A DNA stretch of 64,000 bases from Sphingobacterium chuzhouense. Its GTDB lineage: Bacteria > Bacteroidota > Bacteroidia > Sphingobacteriales > Sphingobacteriaceae. The notes beneath the pieces are model-generated. The model had not been told where the DNA came from. It worked only from the letters and a program-made list of their open reading frames with translations, and ran no database searches. The stretch lies in assembly GCF_014692525.1 (NCBI RefSeq), contig NZ_JACNYL010000003.1, forward strand, positions 434,001-498,000, given 5' to 3'. Below are positions 45,476 through 53,855 of this stretch, piece after piece. A program made the translations under genes and the position numbers. Each line of letters begins with the position of its first letter. Within the stretch, counting starts at the first letter, position 1.

Positions 45476-45995
45476 AGTAATCATCATAAATATTGTCCGA
45501 TTTATTATCATGGTATTGTTACAGGTAGCCTTATTTAAAAATATCGGCTACTACAACGTAGCGACCACTTATCCATATATCTTTTTCATCTTTCTTTTGC
45601 CAATAGGATTACCAAATTTATTACTGTTTCTAATTTCCTTTTTAACGGGATTAACCATAGATGCTTTTTACGATTCCGTTGGCGTACATGCTGCAGCATG
45701 CGTGGGATTAGCGCTATTTCGCATATTTTTCCATAAGATTACCATAGAAGTCGAACTGAAAGAGTCTTTTAACACACCTTCCTTAGGGATAATGGGCACT
45801 AAATGGTTCCTATCCTACGTATTTTTTGGTACATTTGTGCATCATTTCTTTCTTTTTCTTATAGAAACGTTTACGTTCTCTAATTTTCTATATACACTGG
45901 CAAGTACTATTTTAAGTAGTATATTTACAACTTGTATCATCCTATTGATGAGTCTGCTGGTCTATAAAAGAAAGTCACGCATTGGTAGCATTTAA
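45468..45995 (+). CDS. mreD: Rod-shape-determining protein MreD
   Basis: A 175-residue hydrophobic protein with five or six transmembrane helices. It is weakly conserved as usual for MreD, but position between mreC and mrdA, the overlap with mreC and segments such as YPYIFFIFLLPIGLPNLLLFLISFLTGLTIDAFYDSVGVHAAACVGLALFR support the call. It is part of the elongasome membrane complex. Confidence 0.88.
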   Translation: MGRVIIINIVRFIIMVLLQVALFKNIGYYNVATTYPYIFFIFLLPIGLPNLLLFLISFLTGLTIDAFYDSVGVHAAACVGLALFRIFFHKITIEVELKESFNTPSLGIMGTKWFLSYVFFGTFVHHFFLFLIETFTFSNFLYTLASTILSSIFTTCIILLMSLLVYKRKSRIGSI

Positions 45996-46012
45996 ATAAG
46001 GGCTTTACGTTC

Positions 46013-47986
46013 ATGAATAGTTTTTTCGCTCGTAAATTTGTTATTCAGGGAATTTTTATCACTATAGCGATTGTTATAGTAGCTCGCCTGTTCTATATTC
46101 AAGTTATTGACAAAACTTACTTATTGTCAGCTAATAACAATGTATTACGTAAAGTAGTAGTATATCCTGCAAGAGGTGTGGTTTATGACCGAAACGGAAA
46201 AGTTCTGGTACAAAACGAACCGGTGTACGATTTGCTGGTGACCCCTATTGAAGCAAAAGAAATTGACACGGCACTTTTATGTCAGTTGATCGACATCGAC
46301 CGCGAGGGATTCCAAACAAGAATGGATAAAGCTCGTACACATTCACCTTACCGTCCTTCCATATTTGAAAAACAGTTATCTGCAGCAACCTATGCACAGT
46401 TGCAAGAGCACTTATACAAATTCCGCGGATTCTATGTACAGAACCGGACAGTTAGAAGTTATCCGGACAGCATTGCACCACAACTTTTAGGATATATCCA
46501 AGAGGTAAATGACAAAGATATTGAACGATCCGAAGGCTTTTATCGTCCGGGCGATTATATTGGTGCGACTGGTATTGAGCGTTCTTACGAAGAACTTCTA
46601 CGTGGACAGCGAGGTGTAAAAAATCAGATGGTAGATGCGCTCAATAGGCCAAAAGGCTCTTTTATGGAGGGTAAGTACGACACGCTTGCAGTGGCAGGAG
46701 ATGGTTTGGTTTCGACTATTGACCACGATCTACAAATACTGGCGGAAAAGCTCATGAAAAACAAAATGGGCTCCGTTGTCGCCATTGAGCCGGCTACTGG
46801 AGAAATCTTAACTTTTGTCAGTGCGCCATCCTACGATCCGAACATGATGGTGGGAAGACAACGTGGCAACAACTACATGAAACTCTTACGGGACGAGACT
46901 CGCCCCATGTTTATCCGTCCCATTCAAGCCTCCTATCCTCCCGGATCGGTTTTTAAGGTCGTTGCTGCACTAACGGCACAACAAGCGGGTGTTATCGATG
47001 AAAAAACAGTATTTTATTGCCCTGGAGGATATCGTTACGGAGGAGGAAGGGCGATTATGCGATGTACTCACGTAGACGGCGCTACCAGTCTGGTAAAGTC
47101 AATACAGACATCCTGCAATACATACTACGGATACACGTACGCACGGATGATCGACTCTCGGGGCATGTCCGGCCCGAAGGCTTACGACCTTTGGCGTGAA
47201 GCATTGGGTAAATTTGGTCTAGGTCATACATTGGGCATAGACCTCCCGGGTGAAAAACCAGGTTTAATACCTACTTCCGATTTTTACACCAAGCGTTATG
47301 GCAATGATAAATGGCGTTCCAGTTTTAACATTTCCTTATCCATCGGGCAAGGTGAGATGGGCATTACCCCGCTGCAAATGGCTAACATTATGGCTATCGT
47401 CGCTAACCGTGGTTTTTATTACCGTCCGCATCTCGTTAAGGCAATTGGTGAAAAAGGAATCGTAAAAGATGAATTTAAGGAAAAAATAAGTGCCGGCGTA
47501 GAGGCTAAATACTATGAGCCTGTTATCGAAGGAATGCGTCGCGCTGTGAATGTTCCGGGTGGAACAGGATACCGGGTACGCGTTCCGGGTGTGGAAATGT
47601 GTGGAAAGACGGGAACAGTGCAAAATCCACATGGTGAAAACCATGCGGTATTTTTTGCTTTTGCTCCGCGTGAAAACCCTAAAATAGCCATTGCGGTGTT
47701 TGTAGAAAATGCCGGGTATGGTGGCGTATGGGCAGGTCCCATTGCCAATATGCTCGTCGAAAAATACCTCAAGGATACGATCTCTTTGCCCAAATACGAG
47801 CAAGACCGCATCTTTAATGCCAATTTCCTTCCTAAACCGAAGACTAAAAAGGAAGAGGAATTGAACAAAAGTACCTCAAACAGTAAGAAGCAAACAAGAC
47901 AACCTGGTACATCAGGAACGCAGGCTACAGAACCGAGACGTGAGCTTTTTGTACATCACAGTCAGATAAGAAAGGGACATCAGTAA
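46013..47986 (+). CDS. mrdA: Penicillin-binding protein 2 (elongasome transpeptidase)
   Basis: A 657-residue class B PBP. One N-terminal transmembrane helix (about 8-30), the dimerisation/pedestal domain (ARGVVYDRNGKVLVQNEPVYDLLVTP, residues 53-78) and the transpeptidase domain (about 240-600). Catalytic Ser312 and Lys315 are in YPPGSVFKVV, the second motif SxN is in KSIQTSCNT, and the KTG motif is in MCGKTGTVQNPHG. A lysine/serine-rich low-complexity tail follows the catalytic domain. It cross-links lateral-wall murein with RodA. It lies 17 bases after mreD and directly before rodA. Confidence 0.96.
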   Translation: MNSFFARKFVIQGIFITIAIVIVARLFYIQVIDKTYLLSANNNVLRKVVVYPARGVVYDRNGKVLVQNEPVYDLLVTPIEAKEIDTALLCQLIDIDREGFQTRMDKARTHSPYRPSIFEKQLSAATYAQLQEHLYKFRGFYVQNRTVRSYPDSIAPQLLGYIQEVNDKDIERSEGFYRPGDYIGATGIERSYEELLRGQRGVKNQMVDALNRPKGSFMEGKYDTLAVAGDGLVSTIDHDLQILAEKLMKNKMGSVVAIEPATGEILTFVSAPSYDPNMMVGRQRGNNYMKLLRDETRPMFIRPIQASYPPGSVFKVVAALTAQQAGVIDEKTVFYCPGGYRYGGGRAIMRCTHVDGATSLVKSIQTSCNTYYGYTYARMIDSRGMSGPKAYDLWREALGKFGLGHTLGIDLPGEKPGLIPTSDFYTKRYGNDKWRSSFNISLSIGQGEMGITPLQMANIMAIVANRGFYYRPHLVKAIGEKGIVKDEFKEKISAGVEAKYYEPVIEGMRRAVNVPGGTGYRVRVPGVEMCGKTGTVQNPHGENHAVFFAFAPRENPKIAIAVFVENAGYGGVWAGPIANMLVEKYLKDTISLPKYEQDRIFNANFLPKPKTKKEEELNKSTSNSKKQTRQPGTSGTQATEPRRELFVHHSQIRKGHQ

Positions 47987-47987
47987 A

Positions 47988-49250
47988 ATGAGAGAAAAAA
48001 GTTTTTTTGGCCGTATCGACTGGTTCACTATTCTATTGTGGTTCGCTCTTTGCTTAATTGGATGGTTTAATATTTATGCCGCCGTTTACGATCCGGAACA
48101 GCCCAGTATTTTTAGTATGGCGACAAACTATGGTAAACAATCTATTTACATTTTCACTGCCCTGATTATTGGATTCAGCATTTTGATTATTGATGCCAAG
48201 TTTTTTATTTCGACGTCTCCATTAATCTATATTGTGGTTATTTTATTGTTGATCTTGGTATTGATTATCGGTCGGAATGTCGGCGGGAATCAAGCATGGA
48301 TACCGCTGGGTAGCTTCCGCTTACAACCTTCCGAGTTTGGTAAATTGGCCACATGTTTACTTCTAGCGTCCTATCTTAGCTCTCAAACAAATAAAAATCC
48401 GAATATCAAAACACTCCTTATAGGTGCGTTGATTGTTCTCCTACCTGTCGCATTGGTCATGCTCCAACCCGACACAGGTTCTGCTCTGGCTTTCTTCGCC
48501 TTGATTTTTGTCTTTTATCGCGAAGGTTACGTCGGAAACACACTCTTGCTGTTAGGTGGATTAGCTATTCTGTTGTTCATATCTGCACTTCTGGTCAATC
48601 AATGGGTGATTATTGGCATCTTGGCACTAATTGCGGGATTGCTGATCTACTCGCTACGAAAAAAAAGAAAATATATTATCAACGTCGGCATACTCTTTCT
48701 TGCATGTAGCGTATATGTACTTTGTGTAGACTATGCTTATGAACATGTTTTACAATCACATCAACGTAATCGAATTGATGTTATTTTAGGAAAAATGCAC
48801 GATCCCCGTGGAGAAGGATACAATCTCAATCAGTCCAAGATAGCCATCGGTTCGGGACAGCTGCTGGGCAAGGGTTTTCTACAAGGGACACAAACTAAAT
48901 ACAAATTCGTTCCAGAACAAAGTACCGATTTTATTTTCTGTACCATCGGAGAAGAATGGGGATTTGTAGGCTCTACCGTACTTATAGCCATCTATCTTAC
49001 ATTGTTGCTTCGTTTAGTAAACATCGCGGAGCGCCAACGAACGGCTTTTGCACGCATTTATGCCTACGGTGTAGCCTCTATTCTATTTTTCCATTTCTTT
49101 ATCAATATCGGCATGACGATCGGTATAGTCCCCGTTATCGGTATTCCACTACCCTTCATCAGTTACGGAGGTTCTTCTTTATGGAGTTTTACTATTCTCT
49201 TATTTATCCTATTGCGATTTGATTCAAGTCGTAAAGGGTTAAACGGGTAA
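47988..49250 (+). CDS. rodA: Rod-shape-determining protein RodA (SEDS murein polymerase)
   Basis: A 420-residue protein with about ten transmembrane helices and the SEDS signature. The N-terminal GNQAWIPLGSFRLQPSEFGKLATCLLLASYLS, the QPDTGSALAFFALIFVFYREGYVG segment, the extracytoplasmic loop (ILGKMHDPRGEGYNLNQSKIAIGSGQLLGKGFLQGTQTKYKFVPEQSTDFIFCTIGEEWGFVGS) and the final GIPLPFISYGGSSL are all present. The catalytic aspartate region is PEQSTDF. It polymerises lipid II glycans with PBP2. The start codon is one base after the mrdA stop. Last gene of the shape cluster. Confidence 0.96.
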   Translation: MREKSFFGRIDWFTILLWFALCLIGWFNIYAAVYDPEQPSIFSMATNYGKQSIYIFTALIIGFSILIIDAKFFISTSPLIYIVVILLLILVLIIGRNVGGNQAWIPLGSFRLQPSEFGKLATCLLLASYLSSQTNKNPNIKTLLIGALIVLLPVALVMLQPDTGSALAFFALIFVFYREGYVGNTLLLLGGLAILLFISALLVNQWVIIGILALIAGLLIYSLRKKRKYIINVGILFLACSVYVLCVDYAYEHVLQSHQRNRIDVILGKMHDPRGEGYNLNQSKIAIGSGQLLGKGFLQGTQTKYKFVPEQSTDFIFCTIGEEWGFVGSTVLIAIYLTLLLRLVNIAERQRTAFARIYAYGVASILFFHFFINIGMTIGIVPVIGIPLPFISYGGSSLWSFTILLFILLRFDSSRKGLNG

Positions 49251-49357
49251 TCGTAAAAAAGCCGATTGCGCTCGATCCATTTATGCTATACAATGGGCTA
49301 GCTTCTATTTCTTAAATAAATTCGATAACTTTAACGAACGGTACAGCAAAGCACGAT

Positions 49358-50056
49358 ATGATAAAAACAATTGTTAAAGAACACCCATTAAAAGATATCA
49401 CACTCGATTTTGATGACGAAATTACTCCCCCTCCATTTGAGCAGGAAGCGTTACGATCCTATTATGAGGCACATGATAAAACTTGGGAAATCAAAGAGCA
49501 CGTATCGAAAATAGAAACCGAATTAAAAGATGTAGATGACACCATTGAAGACTTATCATTTCGACGTTTAGGCATTGAACAGGAGCTGGAAATACTAGAA
49601 GATTGGCTTGGTGTTACAGAATTGGAGGATAAAGAACTTTTTGACGGTGAAATCACCATTGATATCGGTACCTTTTTTATTACCTGTGATAAACACAACG
49701 TGGATATACAAAATCTCTACGAAAAAGTGGTCGACCTGACGGGGATATATAACCGTGATATAGAAAATATATACGAAGATGATGCAGTAATCGAACCTAA
49801 ATATTTCAATGCACTCGACGAGGTCTACCCTCGCTATGAGGAGGTATCCGTCCATACGGTATCGTTAGATGATGATCATCAAGCGTTTCTAGAGGAATAC
49901 GGCAAAGTAGAAGAACTTTTCTTTCATTACACTGAGTTAGCGAGAGAGATATTTGACAAATACAAAAACCTAGTTGAAACAACTCAAGTTGTCTATCGTC
50001 GGGTCGAGGTAATAGATCAGTTAATAAGAGATAAATTAAAAAGAGAAGGGAAGTAA
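49358..50056 (+). CDS. Acidic coiled-coil protein of unknown function
   Basis: A 232-residue soluble protein with no signal peptide and a strongly acidic composition. Predicted coiled coils cover about 35-85 (HDKTWEIKEHVSKIETELKDVDDTIEDLSFRRLGIEQELEILEDW) and 175-232 (QAFLEEYGKVEELFFHYTELAREIFDKYKNLVETTQ). A central patch (FDGEITIDIGTFFITCDKHNVDIQNLYEKVVDLTG) looks folded. I do not recognise a family. It follows rodA by 107 bases and precedes a convergent operon, so cotranscription with the shape genes is possible but not shown. A structural or adaptor role is the only reading I would offer. Confidence 0.65.
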   Translation: MIKTIVKEHPLKDITLDFDDEITPPPFEQEALRSYYEAHDKTWEIKEHVSKIETELKDVDDTIEDLSFRRLGIEQELEILEDWLGVTELEDKELFDGEITIDIGTFFITCDKHNVDIQNLYEKVVDLTGIYNRDIENIYEDDAVIEPKYFNALDEVYPRYEEVSVHTVSLDDDHQAFLEEYGKVEELFFHYTELAREIFDKYKNLVETTQVVYRRVEVIDQLIRDKLKREGK

Positions 50057-50066
50057 TCAAACCTAG

Positions 50067-50918
50067 TTAAATCCTTTCCAGCACAAACCGTATAGCCTTG
50101 TCTATAACCTCTTTCGGATTATCCAAAAAAGCATCGTGTAGTCTACTTGCAAGAATAGCGTTAATAGAAAGTGCATGGTGTCCAAACATATTTGCTAAAG
50201 CATAAACACCTGCCGTTTCCATTTCCAGATTCGTAATAGATCTTCCTTGTAGCTGAAATGCGTTTGCTTTTCGTATAAGATCAGGATACGCATTTCTTGT
50301 TCTCATTGACCGGCCTTGCCCATAAAATCCCGGTGTGGTCATTGTTATACCTTTTGGAAGATCCCGAGCTATGCGATTGATCAGTCTTTTACTGGCACTG
50401 CCAACATAAGGGGTACAGCCCAATGTGCCAAAATGGTTCATCACGGCATGTTGGATAACTTTTTCTTCTTCCGAATAATTTTTCACATAATACTGCATCA
50501 ACGCGTCAAGGCCTATCGCATATTCGCTAGCCAAGATAGTCCCCATCCGAATATCACCTTGTATCGAACCGGAGGTTCCGATACGGATAATGTCCAGACT
50601 GATTAATTGTTCTTTTAACGTACGTGTTTCAAAGTCAATATTGACCAATGCATCAATTTCATTGAAAACGATATCAATATTATCCGTACCAATCCCGGAC
50701 GAGATAACAGAGATACGCTTATTTCGCAACACACCTGTATGGGTAATAAATTCACGCTTACCTTTTTTTACATCGATTCGGTCAAAATAACGAGATACTT
50801 CTCCCACTCTATCGGGATCGCCCACTAAAACAATAGTGGGTGCCAAATCCTCTGGCAACAGATTAAGGTGATAAATACTTCCGTCGGCATTAAGTATTAG
50901 TTCTGAATCAGTTATCAT
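50067..50918 (-). CDS. Nucleoside phosphorylase (uridine phosphorylase type, PNP_UDP_1)
   Basis: A 283-residue enzyme of the PNP/UDP phosphorylase family. The phosphate-binding start VLVGDPDRVGEVSRYFD, the GIGTDNIDIVFNEIDALV segment, the RIGTSGSIQGDIRMGTILASEYAIGLD strand-loop and the C-terminal LEMETAGVYALANMFGHHALSINAILASRLHDAF, which holds the ribose-binding Glu-Met-Glu motif, are all visible. It splits a nucleoside with phosphate in salvage; whether uridine or purine cannot be read with certainty. Its start overlaps the YigZ stop by 4 bases, last of a three-gene operon with YigZ and a DMT permease. Confidence 0.9.
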   Translation of the reverse strand: MITDSELILNADGSIYHLNLLPEDLAPTIVLVGDPDRVGEVSRYFDRIDVKKGKREFITHTGVLRNKRISVISSGIGTDNIDIVFNEIDALVNIDFETRTLKEQLISLDIIRIGTSGSIQGDIRMGTILASEYAIGLDALMQYYVKNYSEEEKVIQHAVMNHFGTLGCTPYVGSASKRLINRIARDLPKGITMTTPGFYGQGRSMRTRNAYPDLIRKANAFQLQGRSITNLEMETAGVYALANMFGHHALSINAILASRLHDAFLDNPKEVIDKAIRFVLERI

Positions 50919-51532
50919 AAAGTATGAAGATATGCATATTGAACACCATCTAACTTGTCGAGTTTCTGGACAACCTGGTTAACTAGTAACTTCCTCACTT
51001 CAACATCCATAGAACAGTTGTTATCGAACTCTTGTTTTAAAATAGGCAAATTTTCTTCCTTAACCAAACGCATAACATCATTCATCTGCAAATAATCAAA
51101 AGTAATGCGATAAACATCGTTAACTGTTTTCTCCACAATTTCAGCAGCATCCAACGCTTCTTGTGTAGCTGTTTTATAAGCGTTTATCAATCCCGGAACG
51201 CCCAATAATGTACCGCCGAAATAACGTACCACCACAACCAATACATTCGTGACATCCTTCGATAATAAGGTGTTTAAAATGGGACGACCTGCGGTTCCCG
51301 ATGGTTCTCCATCATCGTTCAATCGAAAAATAGAACGATCTGGCGTTAAGCGGTACGCCCAGCAATGATGGCGTGCCTTGGGGTGTAGCGCCTTTAATTC
51401 AGCAATGATATCTTTTAGTGTATCTTCATTTTTAAAAGGGTAAGCATAAGCAATGAACTTGCTACCTCTATCCCTAAACAATCCTTCACTTGGCTTTTCA
51501 ATGGTTAAATATGTATCTTCAAACAAACTCAC
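50915..51532 (-). CDS. YigZ/IMPACT family protein
   Basis: A 205-residue cytoplasmic protein with the YigZ N-terminal domain (about 5-115), which contains the signature HHCWAYRLTPDRSIFRLNDDGEPSGTAGRPILNTLLSKDVTNVLVVVVRYFGGTLLGVPGLINAYKTAT. A shorter C-terminal ferredoxin-like DUF1949 domain (about 130-200) follows. The length is normal for the family. The biochemical role is not firmly established; eukaryotic IMPACT relatives regulate translation. It overlaps both operon neighbours by 4 bases (51529-51532 and 50915-50918), indicating tight translational coupling. Confidence 0.92.
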   Translation of the reverse strand: MSLFEDTYLTIEKPSEGLFRDRGSKFIAYAYPFKNEDTLKDIIAELKALHPKARHHCWAYRLTPDRSIFRLNDDGEPSGTAGRPILNTLLSKDVTNVLVVVVRYFGGTLLGVPGLINAYKTATQEALDAAEIVEKTVNDVYRITFDYLQMNDVMRLVKEENLPILKQEFDNNCSMDVEVRKLLVNQVVQKLDKLDGVQYAYLHTL

Positions 51533-52386
51533 AGATATGCAATGATTAAAACGGAAATAACAGCTAATAATAACCCTATCTTGTTCAATCGTGTCAGACG
51601 TTCACCAAAAAAACCGACACCAACAATCGCTCCTAACAAAATAACACCAATGTTCATCCCAGTAAAGACGACAGACGGACTGTTCGATAATGCTTGATGG
51701 GCCTTCATGTAAAACAAGATATTACCAAAGTTAAACAATCCCAAAAGGATTCCCCAAATGACAGACTTAAATTGTATACGTTCTTTCTTGATTGCAATGC
51801 GGTAAGTGAGTAAAAGAAAAGAAACGACGATAGCCAAAATAAATATCAGCAACATGGAGTAAGTATAAGGGACTTGTTTATAAAGTGCTACCTTTTTGAA
51901 TAAAATATCAATAATCCCCATTCCAAAAAAAACCGCCACCGCATAACCCCACGTTCCCTTGCGTTTAACTATACCACCTTTTTTCCATCCAATGGAGCAT
52001 AGGATAGCCGCAATCCCCACTGCTATACCCAACAATTTGGACACACCTATAGTTTCATGAAAAATAAAAAATGAAGCTAACAATGGGATAAACAACGAAA
52101 GACGTTGTGCAATTTCCGTTTTGACTATACCACTGTATTGAATAGCGTACGCAATGCATAAAAATATCAATGGTAGAAGTACCGCTAACGACAAATATAA
52201 TCCCCATGGTAATGTACTTAACACAACCGTAGTCGCCCCCGGCTTTAAAAACAATAAAGTCGCCAATGCCGCCACGGGATAGTTCCAAACAATTAAATGG
52301 AGATGCTGTATCCCACGCTGTTTAGCCAGTTTAATAACAATCGACACCGTGACACTGCACATAACGCTAATGAGTACGTATAACAT
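51529..52386 (-). CDS. EamA/DMT-family permease
   Basis: A 285-residue membrane protein with ten predicted helices in two five-helix halves, the EamA architecture. Features include the N-terminal SVMCSVTVSIVIKLAKQRG and the second-half VWGILLGLFNFGNILFYMKAHQALSNSPSVVFTGMNIGVILLGAIVGVGFFGERLTRLNKIGLLLAVISVLIIAY. DMT permeases export amino acids, nucleosides or other small metabolites. The nucleoside phosphorylase in the same operon makes a nucleoside or base substrate a plausible guess. It is the first gene of the operon and divergent from the aromatic operon across a very AT-rich spacer. Confidence 0.85.
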   Translation of the reverse strand: MLYVLISVMCSVTVSIVIKLAKQRGIQHLHLIVWNYPVAALATLLFLKPGATTVVLSTLPWGLYLSLAVLLPLIFLCIAYAIQYSGIVKTEIAQRLSLFIPLLASFFIFHETIGVSKLLGIAVGIAAILCSIGWKKGGIVKRKGTWGYAVAVFFGMGIIDILFKKVALYKQVPYTYSMLLIFILAIVVSFLLLTYRIAIKKERIQFKSVIWGILLGLFNFGNILFYMKAHQALSNSPSVVFTGMNIGVILLGAIVGVGFFGERLTRLNKIGLLLAVISVLIIAYL

Positions 52387-52439
52387 AGAAAAAACAAAGG
52401 AATGAAATTATGTATTCTTCTCCAAACCGGACTAGATCT

Positions 52440-52447
52440 CAAATATA
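52440..52447 (-). promoter_or_regulatory. Promoter element of the DMT-YigZ-phosphorylase operon
   Basis: On the minus strand TATATTTG is an exact -7 element about 54 bases before the permease ATG. A second exact element (TATGTTTG at 52669-52676) lies farther out. No -33 box is clear for either. Confidence 0.45.
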
Positions 52448-52780
52448 AACCGGCACCCTAGCCTCATTAAGAGCAGCTTATTTTCAATAATACACATCAA
52501 TTTACACTTAATAATATATTAAAATAAACCTATTTTTTTCACAAAAAATTAGATATAAAATATCATAAAAAAACGATAAAAAATAAATAATTTTATATAA
52601 AATTAAAGTAAAAAAAACACACAATATACTATATAACAAACATTTTAAAAAAAACAATGACACAAAAACAAACATAAAAAACACCATTATTTTTAAGAAA
52701 AAATAATCAAAATTTTAACTAAAAAATACTTATTTTTTATATCAAATTCACAGTAAAAAAGCATTTATTTTTAAATTTAT
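52448..52780. other. Extremely AT-rich spacer upstream of the aromatic operon
   Basis: This 333-base gene-free stretch sits between the promoter elements of two divergent operons. In bases 52501-52740 I count 30 G or C, about 12 percent, with long A and T runs. There is no reading frame worth the name and no strong hairpin. It may act as a curved or easily melted upstream element or a site for nucleoid proteins; nothing decides. Confidence 0.5.
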
Positions 52781-52812
52781 TTTGCATATATAAAATAATA
52801 ATTCTACTTTTG
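52781..52812 (+). promoter_or_regulatory. Promoter of the pheA-aro operon
   Basis: TTTG (52781-52784), 20 bases, TACTTTTG (52805-52812) matches the Bacteroidota promoter at both boxes. Transcription should start near 52818, about 13 bases before the leader-peptide ATG. Confidence 0.8.
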
Positions 52813-52830
52813 GATTGTAGAATTTGAGAC

Positions 52831-52884
52831 ATGATGATACACAACACATACTTTTATTTTGGCAACTTTTACTTTAAAACGTAA
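52831..52884 (+). CDS. Phe/Tyr-rich leader peptide of the pheA-aro operon
   Basis: A 17-codon frame, MMIHNTYFYFGNFYFKT and stop, begins 13 bases after the predicted transcription start. Four of its 17 residues are Phe and three are Tyr, clustered in codons 7-15. The second ATG (52834) could also serve. It is too short for ordinary gene finders. Two bases after its stop comes the first arm of an antiterminator that competes with a terminator before pheA. This is the layout of a ribosome-mediated attenuator sensing charged tRNA-Phe and tRNA-Tyr. The peptide itself probably has no function. Confidence 0.85.
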   Translation: MMIHNTYFYFGNFYFKT

Positions 52885-52886
52885 AG

Positions 52887-52949
52887 CCGGGATTTTATGT
52901 GTTTGTGTGAATAGACAAAAAGTCCCGGATGATGTTCGGGACTTTTTTT
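52887..52949 (+). promoter_or_regulatory. Attenuator: mutually exclusive antiterminator and terminator
   Basis: Terminator: AAAAGTCCCG (52918-52927), 9-base loop, CGGGACTTTT (52937-52946) and a run of seven T ending at 52949. Antiterminator: CCGGGATTTT (52887-52896) pairs over 10 bp, one G-U, with 52919-52928 and so removes the left arm of the terminator. A ribosome stopped at Phe/Tyr codons leaves 52887-52896 free and allows read-through; a ribosome reaching the stop codon at 52884 covers it and lets the terminator form. A further pairing of 52840-52850 with 52896-52907 (one bulge) may act when the leader is not translated. Confidence 0.82.
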
Positions 52950-53003
52950 GTAGGACGAGCTCATTGATATCTGAAACACTTAACTCATCAATATAATAAT
53001 TGG

Positions 53004-53831
53004 ATGAAAACAAAAATTGCAATACAGGGCGTTAAAGCCTCCTTTCACGAAGAAGCCGCTCATAAATATTTCGGCGATGAGGATATCGAAATTTTGGAGT
53101 GCGAATCTTTCAAAAAGACCTGTGAGATGCTTAAACATGGCAAAGCGGATTATGTCGTTATGGCCATAGAAAATGCTATTGCGGGCAGCATTTTGCCTAA
53201 TTACAATCTACTTCGTGATTATAAATTTCACATCATTGGCGAAGTACACTTAAATATACAACAAAACTTGCTGGCATTACCTGGCGCAAAACTTTCAGAT
53301 ATAAAATTCGTTGAATCACACCCGATTGCTATCCGTCAATGCGATGAATTTTTAAGTGAACATCCGGATTGGACAATAAAGGAGGGAATGGATACTGCCG
53401 CCTGTGCCAAAAGCATTATCGAAAATAAGCTCACCAATACCGCGGCAATTGCTAGTGTCGCGGCGGCCGAATTATATGGTTTAGAAATCTTGGAAAAAAG
53501 AATAGAAACCAATAAGAAAAATGCGACACGTTTTTTAATCTTGTCGAATGAGATCATCGAACAAAAAAATGCAAACAAAGCCTCCCTATCCTTTCAAACA
53601 GGAAATGCGGTAGGTGCTTTAGCTAATGTGCTACAATGTTTCTCGGAGCAAAATGTAAATCTAAGCAAAATCCAATCTATGCCTGTAATAGGTCGTCGAA
53701 ACGAATACGATTTCTATGTAGATGTAGAATGGAAAAAGCAAAGCGACTACGATGCAGCTATCCGCAAAGTATTGAAACACACCATAAATTTCACCATTAT
53801 GGGGGAATACGTAAAAAACGAAAAAGTATAA
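53004..53831 (+). CDS. pheA: Prephenate dehydratase with ACT domain
   Basis: A 275-residue enzyme that converts prephenate to phenylpyruvate, the Phe-specific branch. The catalytic domain (1-180) has IAIQGVKASFHEEAAHKYF, ESFKKTCEMLKHGKADYVVMAIENAIAGSI, VESHPIAIRQCDEFL, and the catalytic TRFLIL near residue 172 with its threonine. The ACT regulatory domain (about 190-270, KASLSFQTGNAVGALANVLQCFSEQNVNLSKIQSMPVIGRRNEYDFYVDVE) should give feedback inhibition by Phe. No chorismate mutase is fused to it. First structural gene after the Phe/Tyr attenuator. Confidence 0.96.
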   Translation: MKTKIAIQGVKASFHEEAAHKYFGDEDIEILECESFKKTCEMLKHGKADYVVMAIENAIAGSILPNYNLLRDYKFHIIGEVHLNIQQNLLALPGAKLSDIKFVESHPIAIRQCDEFLSEHPDWTIKEGMDTAACAKSIIENKLTNTAAIASVAAAELYGLEILEKRIETNKKNATRFLILSNEIIEQKNANKASLSFQTGNAVGALANVLQCFSEQNVNLSKIQSMPVIGRRNEYDFYVDVEWKKQSDYDAAIRKVLKHTINFTIMGEYVKNEKV

Positions 53832-53855
53832 TATAAAAAGATTAAGTATAAAAAT

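Noticed and set aside
47336..47868. Two minus-strand frames (155 and 118 codons) inside mrdA
   Set aside because: Shadows of the conserved transpeptidase domain.
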